From Aralia elata (Eukaryota; Streptophyta; Magnoliopsida; Apiales; Araliaceae), in the NCBI GenBank assembly GCA_034770075.1, contig CM068385.1:825700-889699 (forward strand): a DNA stretch of 64,000 bases, written 5' to 3'. Shown here piece after piece: positions 33,521 through 46,475 of this stretch. Position 1 is the stretch's first letter. Each line of letters starts with the position of its first letter. The translations under genes and the position numbers were made by a program. The notes below the pieces were generated by a model. That model worked only from the letters and a program-made list of their open reading frames with translations. It ran no database searches and had not been told where the DNA came from.

Positions 33521-34596
33521 GCTATGATGCTATACCTACCTACCTATATACCTTGTTCAATTCTACCTTTGATCTATATATGCTCAGCTAGCCTGCAGTA
33601 ATTAATAATTAAGAAGATCAGTAAAGTATCAAATCTGTTAACGTCGTACGTTTGATCAGTAAATAAAGCATATATGCACCAAATCTCATCTTCTTCATCA
33701 ATAACACACACACACACACATACACATATATATATATATAACAAATTAGTCCATTATTTGTTTAGATAATTTATTTTAACATATATAACAATCAATTTTT
33801 TTATTAACAAAAATAACCACTCCCTCGGTTCTACAAAAGAGCTCTATTTGTAAAATTTACGAATTTTAAAGTTAACATCTTTATTTCACGTTTCCTTGGC
33901 CTTATCTTTGTTTAAATAGTGCGTGCTAATTTATTTGTAATGGTAATTGAGGATATTTATTGTATCGTTCTATACTTCTTCTTTTTCTTAAAAAATGATT
34001 TATTATTTTAGAGAAAAAAACTGGGAATGAGATTTTTATCGTGGAAAGCTTGGAAGCCAGGAGTATAATTAGTTTGCATGGTGACATCTATTAATTAGCT
34101 AGCTAGCATTATTCAACTAAACCACGTTACTGCCATTTATTCGGGGTAATATGATCAGCCTGTTTGAATTCTTGTTTAATTTATATTTTTCAGACTGTGA
34201 AATTTTATAACTTTAAAAATCTGAAAAAAAAAAAAAAGAGGCAACTCCCCAACCCTTTGTTTTTCAAATTTTGACAAAGTCCGCTGATTATTTGGACCTA
34301 CTTAAAACAGCCAATTAATCCAAAAGAATTAATCTAAAAGTTGCTTAATATATAATTTGGAAAAACAAACGGTAATTATGTAAATATTATACGAACAAGA
34401 AGAATAGTTGTACCCAAAAAAACAGAAGAAGGAAGAATATATGGGAAAAGGAAAAGTAATCATTAATCATAAAATGAAAATCATCAAGTCACCTTATGAA
34501 TGGAAAGCTGAGGTTGAAGCACAAGCACTGGTAGAATGTTTTGGTACGTGTAATTCTTCACCTATATATATATATGATCCTTACATCCATCAAATC

Positions 34597-34598
<2 letters not shown>

Positions 34599-34651
<53 letters not shown>

Positions 34652-34662
34652 AGTGTGTGTGT

Positions 34663-34695
<33 letters not shown>

Positions 34696-34708
34696 TCTGT
34701 GTCTCTGT
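34599..34708. repeat. Compound (TA)n-(TG)n microsatellite
   Basis: About 30 nt of alternating TA are followed by about 75 nt of TG-rich repeat with occasional GAGTG interruptions. An open frame running through it is an artefact of the repeat. Confidence 0.92.
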
Positions 34709-34947
34709 GTAGATCAATAGATTGAAGAGCATCTTAATTATTCTTGGTTTGGTGTGTTTAATTTATCTCAATGTACCAACCAATATCTATGCTAGTATAT
34801 ATTTAGCCTATGTACACTCTAATCTCGACAAGAGTCTACATAAATGGACTGCATGGGAAGGAATAATGATAACAGCTTCAAACAGAGTTTTATTTCTGAA
34901 ATTTTTATTTATTTTTTATCAAACCGTTCAAAAAACCGAAACATATT

Positions 34948-35203
34948 ATAGTTCTGTTTTAAAATAAGACATGCAATTTGACTTTTGAGATCTAATGACG
35001 GCATATTAAATTTTAAATTGATGTAATTTATTTAATTTTAGTTGATACAATTATTATATTGTATAATATATAACAAAAATTATTAATCACAAAAATTATT
35101 TCATTTTAAACTTTTGCGAGTCATACTAATTTTAAAATTTAATATGTTGTCGTTTGACCTCAAAAGTCAAATTATACATCTAATTTTGAAACGGAAGGGA
35201 ATA
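34948..35203. repeat. Hairpin MITE (Stowaway-like), approximate ends
   Basis: The left arm AATTTGACTTTTGAGATCTAATGACGGCATATTAAATTTTAAA and the right arm form an imperfect inverted repeat about 250 bp apart, ending near GAAACGGAAGGGA. The CCCTTCCGTTTCAAAAT end resembles Stowaway termini, but the left terminus is degenerate. Confidence 0.5.
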
Positions 35204-35719
35204 ATTTATAATATGCTATAAAATTAAAATTTAACTTTTCACAAATGAACTCTGAAAAGGTCAAAACGGAAATTTTCTTTTTGGGGGAATTGTAGAAGTC
35301 TAAGCGTGTATATGCCATGCGTAAGTTAAATTACACCTATAAGTTACTAGTTCTGCAGATTGAACTTAAAAAGAAAATGATTCCAGCTGATATTCGGATC
35401 AGAGTCTTTCGGCTGCTAGGAAGATGTTCAAAACCGTACGGGTTTTTTTTATTCTTTTCGAAGGTAAATAAGGATTGATTTTGGGGACCAACAATTATCG
35501 AAGAAGATTTATTGTAATTAAAAGATTTTGTTAATTTGGATCGAATGAATAGAATATAGGAAAGGATAAAATAATTTTTTAACATATCAAGTTTATGTTT
35601 GGTTGCTGGTGATAGCGAGCACTGGGTAGGTGCAATAAGATTGCATAATTATTACATTCATCTATTTATTTCGTTGGAATTGATCACATTTCAACAGTTC
35701 ACCAAGAAATAAACATTAA

Positions 35720-35924
35720 TGCTACGTTTGGATTGATGGAATAGGAGAGAGAATGGAATGATTCATTCTTATGGAATGAAAAAAATTGTGTTTGGTTACA
35801 ATTGGAATTAAAAAAATTGTGTTTGGTTCCTTGAGGGAGAGAAAACATATGGAATAACTCATTCCAACTAGAATGGAATGAATCATTCCACTCTTCATTT
35901 CATTCCTTCAATCTAAACGTAGCA
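35720..35924. mobile_element. Tourist-like (PIF/Harbinger) MITE
   Basis: A 205-bp element with inverted ends TGCTACGTTTGGATTGA and TCAATCTAAACGTAGCA, flanked by TAA on both sides. The inner sequence repeats 'ggaatgattcatt' and 'aaaaaattgtgtttggtt'. It is the same family as the degenerate copy at 5718-5992. Confidence 0.88.
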
Positions 35925-36498
35925 TAAGGGAATATAATGGGATAAATTTTTCAATCCCTTACAATGATTTATCGACGTGAACAATTACCAAATATATTTA
36001 TTTATTTTCATTCAATTCATTTCTTCAAAGGTAGCATTCAAAATTAATGATTGATTAAGAAAGAGGCAAAGTAATCACATCAAGAAACATTGATAGGAAG
36101 GAATATTATCTATAATATATGTTAGCACGTTGGTTATTATTTTTTAAAACAAAAAAGTACATTGGATTTGATAATTTAAAAGAGGCTATTTAATTAGGAA
36201 AATCGCAAGAAACATAAAGTAGTTGATTTTATATGATTAGGGATCATGAAAAGAGATAAATATGGAATCCATTGAAGATAGATCAAATTCCTACTCCTAC
36301 TGTATTTTGTCATTTAGGTACCTAAAAGATGCTCTTCAACCTATGTTTTTGTCTTAAATTATAGATCAATTAAAATGGGTGTCCTTTTCCGTGAGACGAA
36401 ATGCTAACGGGCTTTTCTCTAATGGCCCAAATTTGTAACTTTAGTACAAGCCCAAGTGGCCTTGTCTTGTCCAGTTCACCAACCATGCATACATTTTT

Positions 36499-36580
36499 GG
36501 AAGAATTACATATATTAGTACCTTTTTAAAAATAATTACAAAAATCATACATATAAAAAATAATTACAAAAATATGACAT
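36499..36580 (+). repeat. Left terminal region of the MULE
   Basis: It begins GGAAGAATTACATATATTAG directly after the 9-mer TACATTTTT. It contains TAATTACAAAAAT at about 36533 and 36561, matching in reverse complement the right terminus (56410-56491). The match is imperfect, as in MULEs with poorly conserved terminal inverted repeats. Confidence 0.6.
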
Positions 36581-36944
36581 TTTTTATTTTTATTTACGAT
36601 ATTAATATAATTATAAGTCCTTAATTTTAGGGATTAATATTAACAACTGATATGACAAATTAGAAACCAATTTTGTTTTGAAATACGTGATAACCGCCAT
36701 TATCAATCATCTGTTTTAAACCCTTGTTTGTATGCTGCAACCTTTTTTCTCTTTCTGTTCTTCTTCTCTATCGTTCGATCAGTTGTTTTTGTTCGCCATT
36801 ATCATTATTCGCCATTATCCCAATTTTTGTTCGTCTTCGCCATTATTTCTGTCCGTCTTCTATATCGTTCAACATCCCTTTTATCAATCTTAGGTTTTAA
36901 ACCCTTTATCTATATCTGTTCGTATTCCCTAGCGTTCTGAGACA

Positions 36945-39900
36945 ATGAAGAAGTTTGGTAAGAGAAAGAGAAATACGGAGGATGATTCTGTAAAGGATTT
37001 GAAGAAATTTGTTGTTGAAAGCAAGGGGAAGGGGGAGAAGAGTAAAGTTCAGAAATCGACTAAGAGGGAGGATACGTTGGTGCTTCATAGTGATATGAAA
37101 CATTCTGAAGCGCAGTTAGTTAAGTCAGAAGGTCAAGAGCTTAGCCAGAACATAATTTCAACAGAAAGAATTTTGAAGGTTTGTTAGTTTAAATTTTGTT
37201 ATTTTTGATAATATAAATGTTTTGTTGTAATTAGTTTGTTAGTTTAAATTTTGTTAATTTTTTAAAATTGCTTGGTTACTATTTCATAATTGCTTGGTTA
37301 TTGTTATATTTTTTGTTTGGATACCATATGTCTTCAATCGATTTGGTATATTTGGTTACCTGTTGAGTATTTTTGGTTAATGTAATAATATGATATTGAT
37401 ACCATTTTTGTTCCCTTGAGTTGAGACTTTGGTTACTGTTTGTTGTTGTTATGGTTGCCATATATTTGCTTTTGTATACCTGGTTGACTAAATTTTGGTT
37501 GATTTATATGTTTATCTATGTATTGGTTACCATGTACAAATATATTGGTTATTATCATATAACTAATTGGTTACTTGTTTAATATGTTTGTTGTTAATGT
37601 TTGCTTATGATTTGGAATATATTATTGTTCCCTTAATTTGGTATATTGGTTACTTTTTTATGTTGGTATGGTTACCATGTATATTTGTAGTATACATTTG
37701 TTGGTTGAAATGAATTTGGTCTACATGTTCATATTTTGGTTACCATGAAAACTTGTTTTGGATAGTATGATATATCTGTTTGGTTACTACGATATAACTG
37801 ATATGCATTACATCTTGTTAATATTTTGGTTAGCAGTAGATTATATAATATAACTGTTTGGTTATTGCATTATTATGTTATGGTTACTTTTATATTATGA
37901 TATGGTAACTATTTTTGTGCAGTCAATGTGGGATGTTGAAAACTTTTTTTAGTCTTTTGTTGGCTTATGTGTATATTGTATATTAAGTTTTTTATAATAT
38001 GATATAATGTGTTTGTTAATGTGTAACTGATTATGGTATTTATCATGTTTGTTAATAATAATTGTGCAAATCTGATTTTGTTTATTTGCAGTTATGGGAT
38101 AAGTATTATGATGAATGCAATAGAAAATTTACCGGGAAAGTTATATATTGGTGTGATGTGGAAGTCCCCAGCACTATTGCGAAGAAATTGAACAAAAATC
38201 AGTTGGAGGTGTTTAAATCAACATGTTTTGGGAATTTTTTGGAGTTTGGTGATCAGCACCAAATGTATTCCCAAATTATTCACCATGCTCTTGTAAGGGA
38301 GGTTCACCAGACTGATGATGGTGAAATGTGGTTTTTGTTTGGGGATCAAAGGGTCAGATTTGGTTTGCCAGAGTTTTGTTTAATTTCTGGGTTGAGATGG
38401 CAGGGCGAGGATGATATATCTGCGTATAAAGGTAGGGAGAATTTGCTTATTGAAAAGTTTTTTGGGGATGAAGCTGTAACGCGTTGTAGTATTGGTAGGG
38501 TTTATCGGAAGGCAGTTTTTGATGATGATAATGAGGTTGTCAAGATGTCTTTGATTTTTTTGGTGTGTAATTTCATTTTATCCACAGTTTCTGAAAATTA
38601 TGTGGATGGGGCATTGTTAAATTTTTTATGTTATGGTGATGTTAGTAGTTTTCCTTGGGGGAAAGTTGCATTCGAGATGACAAAGTATTCTTTATCTAAT
38701 GCGTTGAAGGGGCGTTTGAAGAAAGGAAGGAATGGTGCGTCAATATATAATTTCTACAAGGATCATTATTCAAAACTGTACAAGTTGAATGGGCTACCTT
38801 ATGTATTTCAAGTGTTTATGTTTGAAATCATTCCGACATTTAAAACTCGAGGCATATGCAATGATGAGTATCCGTCGGATGTCCGTTTGTTTAGATGGAA
38901 GGAGCTAGTGAAGCCGCCTACGAACGACAAGTTGAATGATTTAGTATTTTGTTCCGGACAGGTATGAAGTTTACTATTAATAGTATAATTGGTTGCCTTT
39001 AGTTATATATTTAGTTATTGATTACATTTTGTGAATTTTAACGTTAAAATGTAGTTACTTATCTTTATATAATCATTTGGTTAATGATTATTTAGGTGTA
39101 TGTTAATAATAGCAATGTATTTTTTTACCTGAATATACACATTTGGTTACTAAATTAAATTAGCCTCATGTTGCTTATAACAATTTTGTTGGTTATCCTG
39201 TTATACAAATATGTGGTTACATTTATTCATTGATTTGGTTACTGATTTATGTACATTTGGTTACATGTATAGATGTAGTTGGTTACTAATTATGTTTTAT
39301 GATTTGTTATTTACTATTTTTATACTGTATTTGTACAATGTTTGTCAGATGTTATACTAACCGTACTTATTTTTGTCAGTTGAGAGTAAAAAGTTTGACT
39401 CCCACGTCTAAGGAGAAGAATCGGCTTGATTTGGGCGGCCTAGAATTTTTTAATGGGAAGGATGTTGTTAAGAAGGTTGAAAAGAAAGGAAAGGCTGACA
39501 ACACTGGATTCGGTATGTCTGAGGATAAAGATGAAATTGAGTCACGGTTTAGACCGTTGGAGAAGAAAGTTTCTGAAATTAAGAAAGACATTGTAAAATT
39601 GCGGGATGATATTAAGGATGATATGTATTTCTTACATGTTCAGTTATGTAGGGACTTTAGGTCCATTGTCAGAGATGAGTTACGCCGCATGAAAATTATT
39701 GGGGTAAAAAAGTTGATGACGATTCTGATTCTGATGATGACGGTGATGATGATGATGGTGATGATGACGATGATGAAGCTGGCGTACCTGATGATGTTGT
39801 TGATGATGATGATGATATTGTTAAGGGTAACAATAATGAAGATAATGAAGCTGGTGAGGATGGGCTAAAAGTTGATGGGAAGAATGTTGACTTTGAAACT

Positions 39901-42465
39901 GAGATTGTTAAAGGGCTTGAAGATGTTGTTATGGTTGATGAAGCTGTTAAAGATGTTGTAGATGTTAAAGAGTGCGAAGACCCCCATGTTGATGAGGATG
40001 TTAGTGATGGTTATAAACTGAATAAGAATGATGATGGTGATGTTGTGTTGGATTTTGTTGAGAAGAATGATAATAATGAGATTGATATTGGTAATGAAGT
40101 TGTTTGTGATGTTGTGGATGAAGAACATCATGAAATTAAAATTAATGATGATGCAGAAAATGTCAAGGTTAGACATATTTGTTTGTTTTGTTGTGTTATA
40201 TGTCTTTTGTTTTTAATGATTAATTGGTTGTTTTTAATTTTGCACAGATTGGCAAAAATAGTGACATGCCATCGTTTGACATATTAAGCCAATGCACTGG
40301 AAAAGAGATTGTTGTGTATGTTCCTCCTGAGGTTAGTGGTATAATTGTGATGCCATCATTATTTTTACATTAATTTGGTTATGGTTACTATTATATTGTG
40401 GTATGGTTACTATTATATATATTATGTTCGATGTCATATCATTGGTTTGTTACTATTACATTGTGTGTTGGTTACTATTATATTATTATTTGTTTATTTA
40501 AATATAAACAGGGTGATAAATTTGAGGGAGAAAACAATTCTGTTCTTGATCAAATGATATTGACGACACAGGACATAATTCAATGCGATGAGTTAGAGAA
40601 GAGTGCTCATAAAACCGCTGGTAGACCTGCACGTGAGCATGCAAAGAGTGCCATTTTGCGGTCTCCATATACTACAATGTTTGGATCGGCTGGTTCATCG
40701 TCTACCGCCGTGGGTGCTAGGCAAACTCTTTTATTTCGTTCAGCATTTCCGAAAGTATGTATGGAGATGCCATCAAAGTTTGAAGATGCGTTGTTTGAAC
40801 AATGGTTCAAAATTGGTCTAAACAACAGGAAAAGGTTTGTTTTTTATTGTTAAGAATGCTATAGTTTTTTTATTAAACACGTCAATTTTTTTTTTTAATA
40901 CATGGTTATTATTAAATAATTGTTATGGTTACTATTATTTTATGTTTTGGTTACTGCTTTTATCATGTTATTGTTATTGTTATATTATAAATTGGATACC
41001 ATTTTTGTTTTCACAAAATGGTTTTTTGGTCAGTATGTTAGTTACTATGTAATTGTTAGGTATATGCATATTGGTTAAATTATTTTTGATTACATTATAT
41101 CCCTGTTTTATTTACTGTCATATGATATTTTTGGTTACTGTCATATTATGATTATTACTGAGTATTATTGAGTATATAATGTTGCATGTTTTGGCTACTA
41201 TTAAATTATTTTATGGTTACTTATATTTTATATTTTGGTTACTGTTTTGTTATGTATTAGTTACTGTTTTGGTTACTGTTTACTATTAAGTTGTTGATTA
41301 GTTTGTTAATTATTGTATGTTAAAGTCTGATTTTGTGTAATGTATGCTAATACTGAAATTGTTAATGTTAATGTGTATACTAATATGCTTTTTTATTGAA
41401 GGACCGACAAATTTCCTGGAAAGAACAATAATATTGAACCTGCTTTTTTATTTGGGTCTGTGCCAATTTCATCAAAAATGTGGTTCTATAAATTGAAGAC
41501 TCCTGGAGAATGGTTAGACGACGATGTGAGTTCTTTTTTTAAATAATTATGTTTTTGTAGCTATGGTTACATTTTTTAGTTGGGTAGTAACTAGTGTGAA
41601 CAAAGTTGGTTACATTCATTACCTACTTATATTTTTCAGCATCTGTGTAATAATATATGTTTTTTTATGGTTCAGCACATCAATGTAGCGTTTTATTATT
41701 TGCGTAAGTTGGCCAGACATTCCGACAGTGTTCAAACGAGGGTAACGACTACGGACTGCTGGTTTCATAACAAGATAACCGCTCTTTTTGAGGAGTATAC
41801 CAGTAAAAATGAAGATAGGAGTGTTCTGGCTGTTGATGAATACATCCATGGGCTGTTTATGGATGTCAACACACCATGGAGAAATGTTGATTATGTGTTA
41901 TTCCCTATTCATATGTCATTACCGGAACATTGATTTTTGTTGACATTTGATGTGCACCGTAGACGTCTAACTGTTTATAATTCTTTTCGGCCAAAAAAGA
42001 AATCAATGCAAACAAAAATTATGGATGTTTGTGAGCCATACATATTTATTCTCCCAACTTTATTGCGCAAGAGTGATTTTGGAGGGCTAGGTCTGACATT
42101 GACTTTAGCAGTGAACCATTTCGCAACAAGGAGGAAGAAGATATAATTGAGTTGGAATTTGCAGAGGCGGTTCCTGAACAAGTCGAGGGGTAAGGGTTAC
42201 ATTGTTTCCAATTTTTTAATTTTTTCATATAGGTCTGACATTATTATATGTTTTTTGTGTGTGTAGTGACTGCGGGATGTTCACGATATGTTTCGCTGAG
42301 CATGTCATTCATCAAAAAGTTGATGAAAATACTATCCCATTCCCCATTGCGCATTATCGGAAGAAGTTATGCACAAACCTGTATATGCATGTAAGGAACA
42401 AACAGTTGGAGGGATATGAGTCTGAAAGAGAATTTCCAGGAAGTTTTGTTCCAGATTTTGATTAG
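36945..42465 (+). pseudogene. DUF1985 + Ulp1 (C48) peptidase gene of the MULE, disrupted
   Basis: Eight exons can be traced: 36945-37178, 38092-38961, 39380-40167, 40248-40331, 40512-40834, 41402-41525, 41676-42189 and 42267-42465. The first encodes a Lys-rich leader. The second is a DUF1985 domain (GLPEFCLISGLRW, then DVRLFRWKELV). The third is an Asp/Glu-rich acidic stretch. The last two form a Ulp1-like cysteine peptidase with DVNTPWRNVDYVLFPIH, LPEH, DVHRRRLTVYNSF and the catalytic DCGMF. Ulp1 proteases process and remove SUMO; the role of transposon versions is unknown. Three lesions are visible: an A-run frameshift near 39706-39711, a TGA at 41931-41933 where the catalytic-site HW tryptophan is expected, and a frame change near 42085. 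The stop and shifts remove the active-site Cys if translated. It faces the transposase gene, with 0.95 kb between them. Confidence 0.85.
37179..38091 (+). repeat. TTGGTTAC motif field in intron 1 of the Ulp1-like gene
   Basis: This 0.9 kb intron contains about ten exact GGTTAC sites, mostly as TTGGTTACT or TTGGTTACC, and many one-base variants (TTGGTTATT, TTGGTTAAT). All are in plus orientation. About 0.2 would be expected by chance. The spacing is irregular (about 25-90 bp). The same motif recurs in the later introns of this gene (38962-39379, 40332-40511, 40835-41401, 41526-41675) and, in opposite orientation, in the right arm. Confidence 0.9.
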
Positions 42466-43412
42466 TTCGGATTTCGTTGTTTTGTATTTATGAATCGAGT
42501 TTTGTAATTTTTTGGTATATTCACAACAATTTTGTATGGGTTATGAGTTAGTGATGTTTATTGGATCTTATGTAGATGGGAACACATATTTGAGAATTTT
42601 AACAGTAATGAAATTATCATTATAAGTTGTGTTTGACTTGTGTTTGAGATGTACAGTTGATAACCAAACATGTATATAAAGGTAACCAACTATTATTTTT
42701 ATAGTAAACAGAGAGTTACAATCTTGTTTCAGAACATATATCAATTGTGAAATTTAAATGTCAGAGTATATTTGGGTTTCCTAAACAAACAATATCACAT
42801 TCTTTACATGATGCTATATTTATTAGAGGATAATTTGGTTGTTTTGTTTTGTGGTTACCATTAAAACATGTTATGATTACAGTTATTTAACTGTTTGGTT
42901 ACTTATTTATTATATTTGTATTACTTTTATGTAATGGTTTTTTTTAACTATTGTTGTAATAAATGAGGCATTTTATTTTTATTCTATAGTTAATATTTGA
43001 GATTTTTAACAGTAATGAAAGTAACATTGTTTGTTGGTTTGTATTTATTTCTTTTAGGGTGTGTTTGCTAAATTGTTTGGGATGTACAGGCTATAACCAA
43101 ATATGTATAAAAAGGTAAACAATTATTGTTTGTATAGTAACCAGAGACTTACAAGCTTGTTTCAGGACATATACCAATTATAAAATGTACATGTCAGAGT
43201 ATACCAGATATTTAAGCTAAAATGTTAGGTCAATATCCAAACAATAACAATTTTGTTTATTGGAAATTCATAATGAAATCAGAAATTAAAATAGTAACCA
43301 ATAACAATTTGTTTTACTGTACACAACCAAAAATGTTACCAACCATTTTTATAATGGTTACTAATAGTAAACAATTATGTATCTATGTATTTACACTCTT
43401 AATGTAATTACA
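42466..43412. other. Spacer between the convergent MULE genes
   Basis: AT-rich non-coding DNA of 0.95 kb between the stop codons of the Ulp1-like and transposase genes. It contains both orientations of the GGTTAC/GTAACC motif (GGTTACC near 42850, AGTAACCAATAAC near 43293). It also has a diverged internal repeat: 'gatttttaacagtaatgaaa...' is seen near 42597 and again near 43000, and 'aaggtaaccaactattattt' near 42680 and 43112. This is where the motif changes orientation. Confidence 0.7.
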
Positions 43413-43961
43413 CTATATCAGACCTTTTTTTGGTCTTAAAACAGGTGAATTATTGCATGTTTTCCTGTTGTGTCCCTTTTCTTGACACCTGCTGCATTTG
43501 TTTTGTATTTTGACTTTAGACCCGTGTTTGTACCTTCCTATTTTTGGTCTTCCCGCTGGTCTTCTTGTGTTCGGTGGTTTTACACATATGTTTCTTACTT
43601 CCTCTGGTATATCCCAGTTTTCTTTGTCATCTAACGGCATTATAGAACCTGAATATGTGTCGGCCAAAGTTGTTTTGAAGTAATGTTTTGAGCAAAAATC
43701 ATAACAGCTCAAATTTCGCTTGTTCATAACAGCAGCAGCGTGCGGACAAGGCATCTCCTGGTACTGAAATTTACGACATGTGCATGTCTTTTGGTCGATG
43801 TCTACAATATATTGTTTTGCAACATCATAAACAGTGAAAATCACCAAGTTGGATGTCTCAACCTACAACCCAAATTAAGTTTTGTTAGAATAAAGTACAT
43901 CTGAATTCATTTTTGTTGGTTGAAAACAGAATAAATATAGTAAAGTAAACAACTCAATGTT

Positions 43962-45360
43962 TGGGAGCTGTCGTTTTACACTCCAAAATTAATACCTTAC
44001 TAACACTCTACTAGCACAAAACTTAGTATAATGACAAGCAAGGATCGATCCCACAGAGAAGTGAATTAATCTTTTACTTATTCTAACATTCCTATTATTT
44101 CTATTAATGAGGGGTTTTTGAGTTTGATTCACTAAACTAACAAAAGTAATTAAGGATGATCAATGAATAAAAAGCTTCAGTTCTTCAGTTCAGTATCACC
44201 TTATCACAATTATGGGAAAATCAAGTTTAACAATATTTATCCTTCAATGAGACTAATAACCCTAGATAACCGCAATCGCTAATTATCCGCAATTCTCCTT
44301 ATGTGTAAATCTAATGTGACAATCGCCTCAAGAGACTCTAACTATCATATAACCTAGAACTATCAGTCTAGATTTAATATAACAGCAGCATAAAGAATGA
44401 GAGAATTAGGTTATTCCAAGCAACAATTGCACAATCAGGAATTATTTAACTTGCCTTCTAATAATCTTAATAATATCCAAAAGCTTGTCCACAATCAGAT
44501 ACTATCAATTGCTACCTATGATCAGACATAATATCGTTTACTTAATACTATATCTTAATCTAGCAGATGGTATCAATCAAATTAATTCAATTGGCCAAAT
44601 CAAATCAAAAGATTAGATAACATATAATCAATTAAAAACAGATTATCAGAATAAATCTCATGCAAGAAGGAATAAATAAAACCTGATTAAACCATTAATT
44701 ATGAAAAAGGTTCAACATCCCTTAGAACTGAAAGTAAGAGTTTAGCCTGACATGCCTTCAATCTCCTCCTATTAGAGTTACAATTGTAGTTGCCAAGATA
44801 CCTCTCTAGAAAAATAGAATAAGATATATATAAGTCCTCAAGTTCCTACTTAGAGTTTCCTTCTTACTATCTGATCATCATGAATATAATCCTCTTCCGA
44901 ATCAACTTCCTTTTCCTCCTTCAGCTGGCCTTTAGTACTCAAAAACGCCAACTAGCGCCGCTGGCGCTGTCCCAAGCGCTGCTAGCGCTACTATGCAGTG
45001 TGCTCAAGTTATGCCTAGCGCTGCTGGCGCTTGGCTTGTGAAGGGTTGAGCGCTGTTGGCGCTGTTAGCGCTGCTGGCGCTGGCACTAGCGCTGCTGGCG
45101 CTGCGCTGGTGTGCAGTGTCTGGTGGTGTGTGTAGCGCTGCTAGCGCTGGCACTAGCGCTGCTGGCGCTAGCCCTAGTCCTCGAATTTACAAAAATGCCA
45201 CCATGTGTATTTTAAGCTCCAATTTTTCCATCTTTTTCCACTTTTGACCTTGAATTCTCCTGAAATCAATAAATAACCTAATAAGTGCATATACACAATA
45301 AAACACGCAATAAACTAGATATAAAGGAATAAAAATAAATGAAATAATATGCACTTATCA
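43962..45360 (-). repeat. Gypsy 3' LTR (left), complete
   Basis: It starts TGGGAGCTGTCG and ends GCACTTATCA on the plus strand, and is preceded by the ATGTT duplication. It contains a GC-rich minisatellite at 44945-45170. From 44358 onward it matches 51302-52299 with only five small indels. Confidence 0.92.
44945..45175. repeat. GCGCTGCTGGCGCT minisatellite in the left LTR
   Basis: About a dozen copies of AGCGCTGCTGGCGCT and shortened variants (AGCGCTGCTAGCGCT, GGCGCTG) are arranged irregularly. It is the most GC-rich stretch of the window, and every unit is self-complementary (AGCGCT, GGCGCC-like). The same array occurs in the right LTR at 51890-52115, five bases shorter. Confidence 0.9.
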
Positions 45361-46475
45361 AATTCCCCCACACTTAGTCTTTACACGTCCTCGTGTAAAC
45401 TCAAACAAAGGTTATAATGGAATCATTTGAATTCTATTCAACCAAGCTCCCAAAGGTTCAAATTCAATTAGCATCCATGAATACTAACACCAATCAACAG
45501 AAATTCATTCTATACATCATCAATCAATTCATAACAATAATCCCATCAGTCCCCACTGAACATCTCTAAATCAAATTGAAACCACATAAGCAGCTCCTAT
45601 GATTAACACAGATACTCAACTCAGTTTATATGGAACAACAACCATGCACACTGACTCACAACCAGAACATGTTTTTTTTTTTCCTGCCATTCATTTTTTC
45701 TTCATTCAGGTGAATGCATTTTATGCTCCATTTCACCTTCCTCATTCTTTTCTCAAGCGAGTGCATTTTATGCTCCATCTCACTTTTCTTCTCACCAACG
45801 AGTGCGTTTTACGCTCCATCTCATTGCATGTGTTTATGGGTGAGTGCGTTTTACGCTCCATCTCAACCCACCACATGTTTTCCTTTTGAGACAAAATGTT
45901 TTTTTTTTCCTCAATTTTTGTTTATAATTTTCAATTCTTGATTTTGTCTTCACATGATCCTAGAAACAAGATAAGCAGTTAAACAGTTCTAAATCATGAA
46001 AGCAGTGCACATAGTCAACTCCACAACTAACCCAGTCAAGTAAACATGTATCTCACATTCAAGTACTCATGCAATACCAACTCAATCTAAATCAGTCAAC
46101 TATGGGTCCTAACTTCATTATCATCTTTTATCAATTAATTCAGCATCAAACAAATTCTATCAATTAGCATCAATTTTCATTCTAAAACCAAAAACCTTTG
46201 AAAACTTGACCAAGCAAATTTTTCACAAAACAACTCAAAACAACTCAGATTTTCACATTTAAAGCAAACCTACCCTATACTATCCTACCTAAACCCCTCC
46301 CCCACACTCAAACCTTACATTGTCCCCAATGTAAGACAATCATGCAAAGACGAGATAAATAAAAAAAAACAAATAAAGAAATAAAAAGGGATAGAAAAGC
46401 AAATCTGATGTCTTGGGTTGCCTCCCAAGCAGCGCATTTGGTTAACGTCGTTAGCCCGACATCGATTCTCCACAA
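45361..46475. other. Gypsy polypurine tract and 3' non-coding region
   Basis: This lies between the left LTR and the integrase stop. It starts with the complement of the polypurine tract (AATTCCCCCACACT). It contains four copies of GAGTGCRTTTTAYGCTCC (about 45712-45865) and no open frame of note. A second C-rich purine-tract complement (CCCCTCCCCCACACTC) lies near 46295. Athila elements often have a non-coding or env-like region here; no env is recognisable. Confidence 0.7.

Larger units (their letters stand above)
33521..36489. other. Intergenic, upstream of the cyclase
   Basis: This should contain the cyclase promoter (minus strand). TATA-like candidates CATATATAG and GTATATAGG lie within about 70 nt of the start codon, but no transcription start can be fixed. 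The rest holds a long (TA)n-(TG)n tract, a Stowaway-like hairpin, a Tourist-like MITE and otherwise featureless AT-rich DNA. I see no coding gene. Confidence 0.5.

Noticed and set aside
34408..34668. Open frame with a Tyr-Ile and Val-Cys repeated tail
   Set aside because: The repeated tail is the translation of the (TA)n-(TG)n microsatellite. There is no similarity and no splice context.
39718..39868. Met-rich run in the Ulp1-like gene
   Set aside because: It is the out-of-frame reading of the GAT/GAC acidic repeat after the A-run shift; the Asp-rich frame is the real one.
45056..45247. Ala/Leu-rich small protein
   Set aside because: It is the translation of the GCGCTGCTGGCGCT minisatellite in the LTR.
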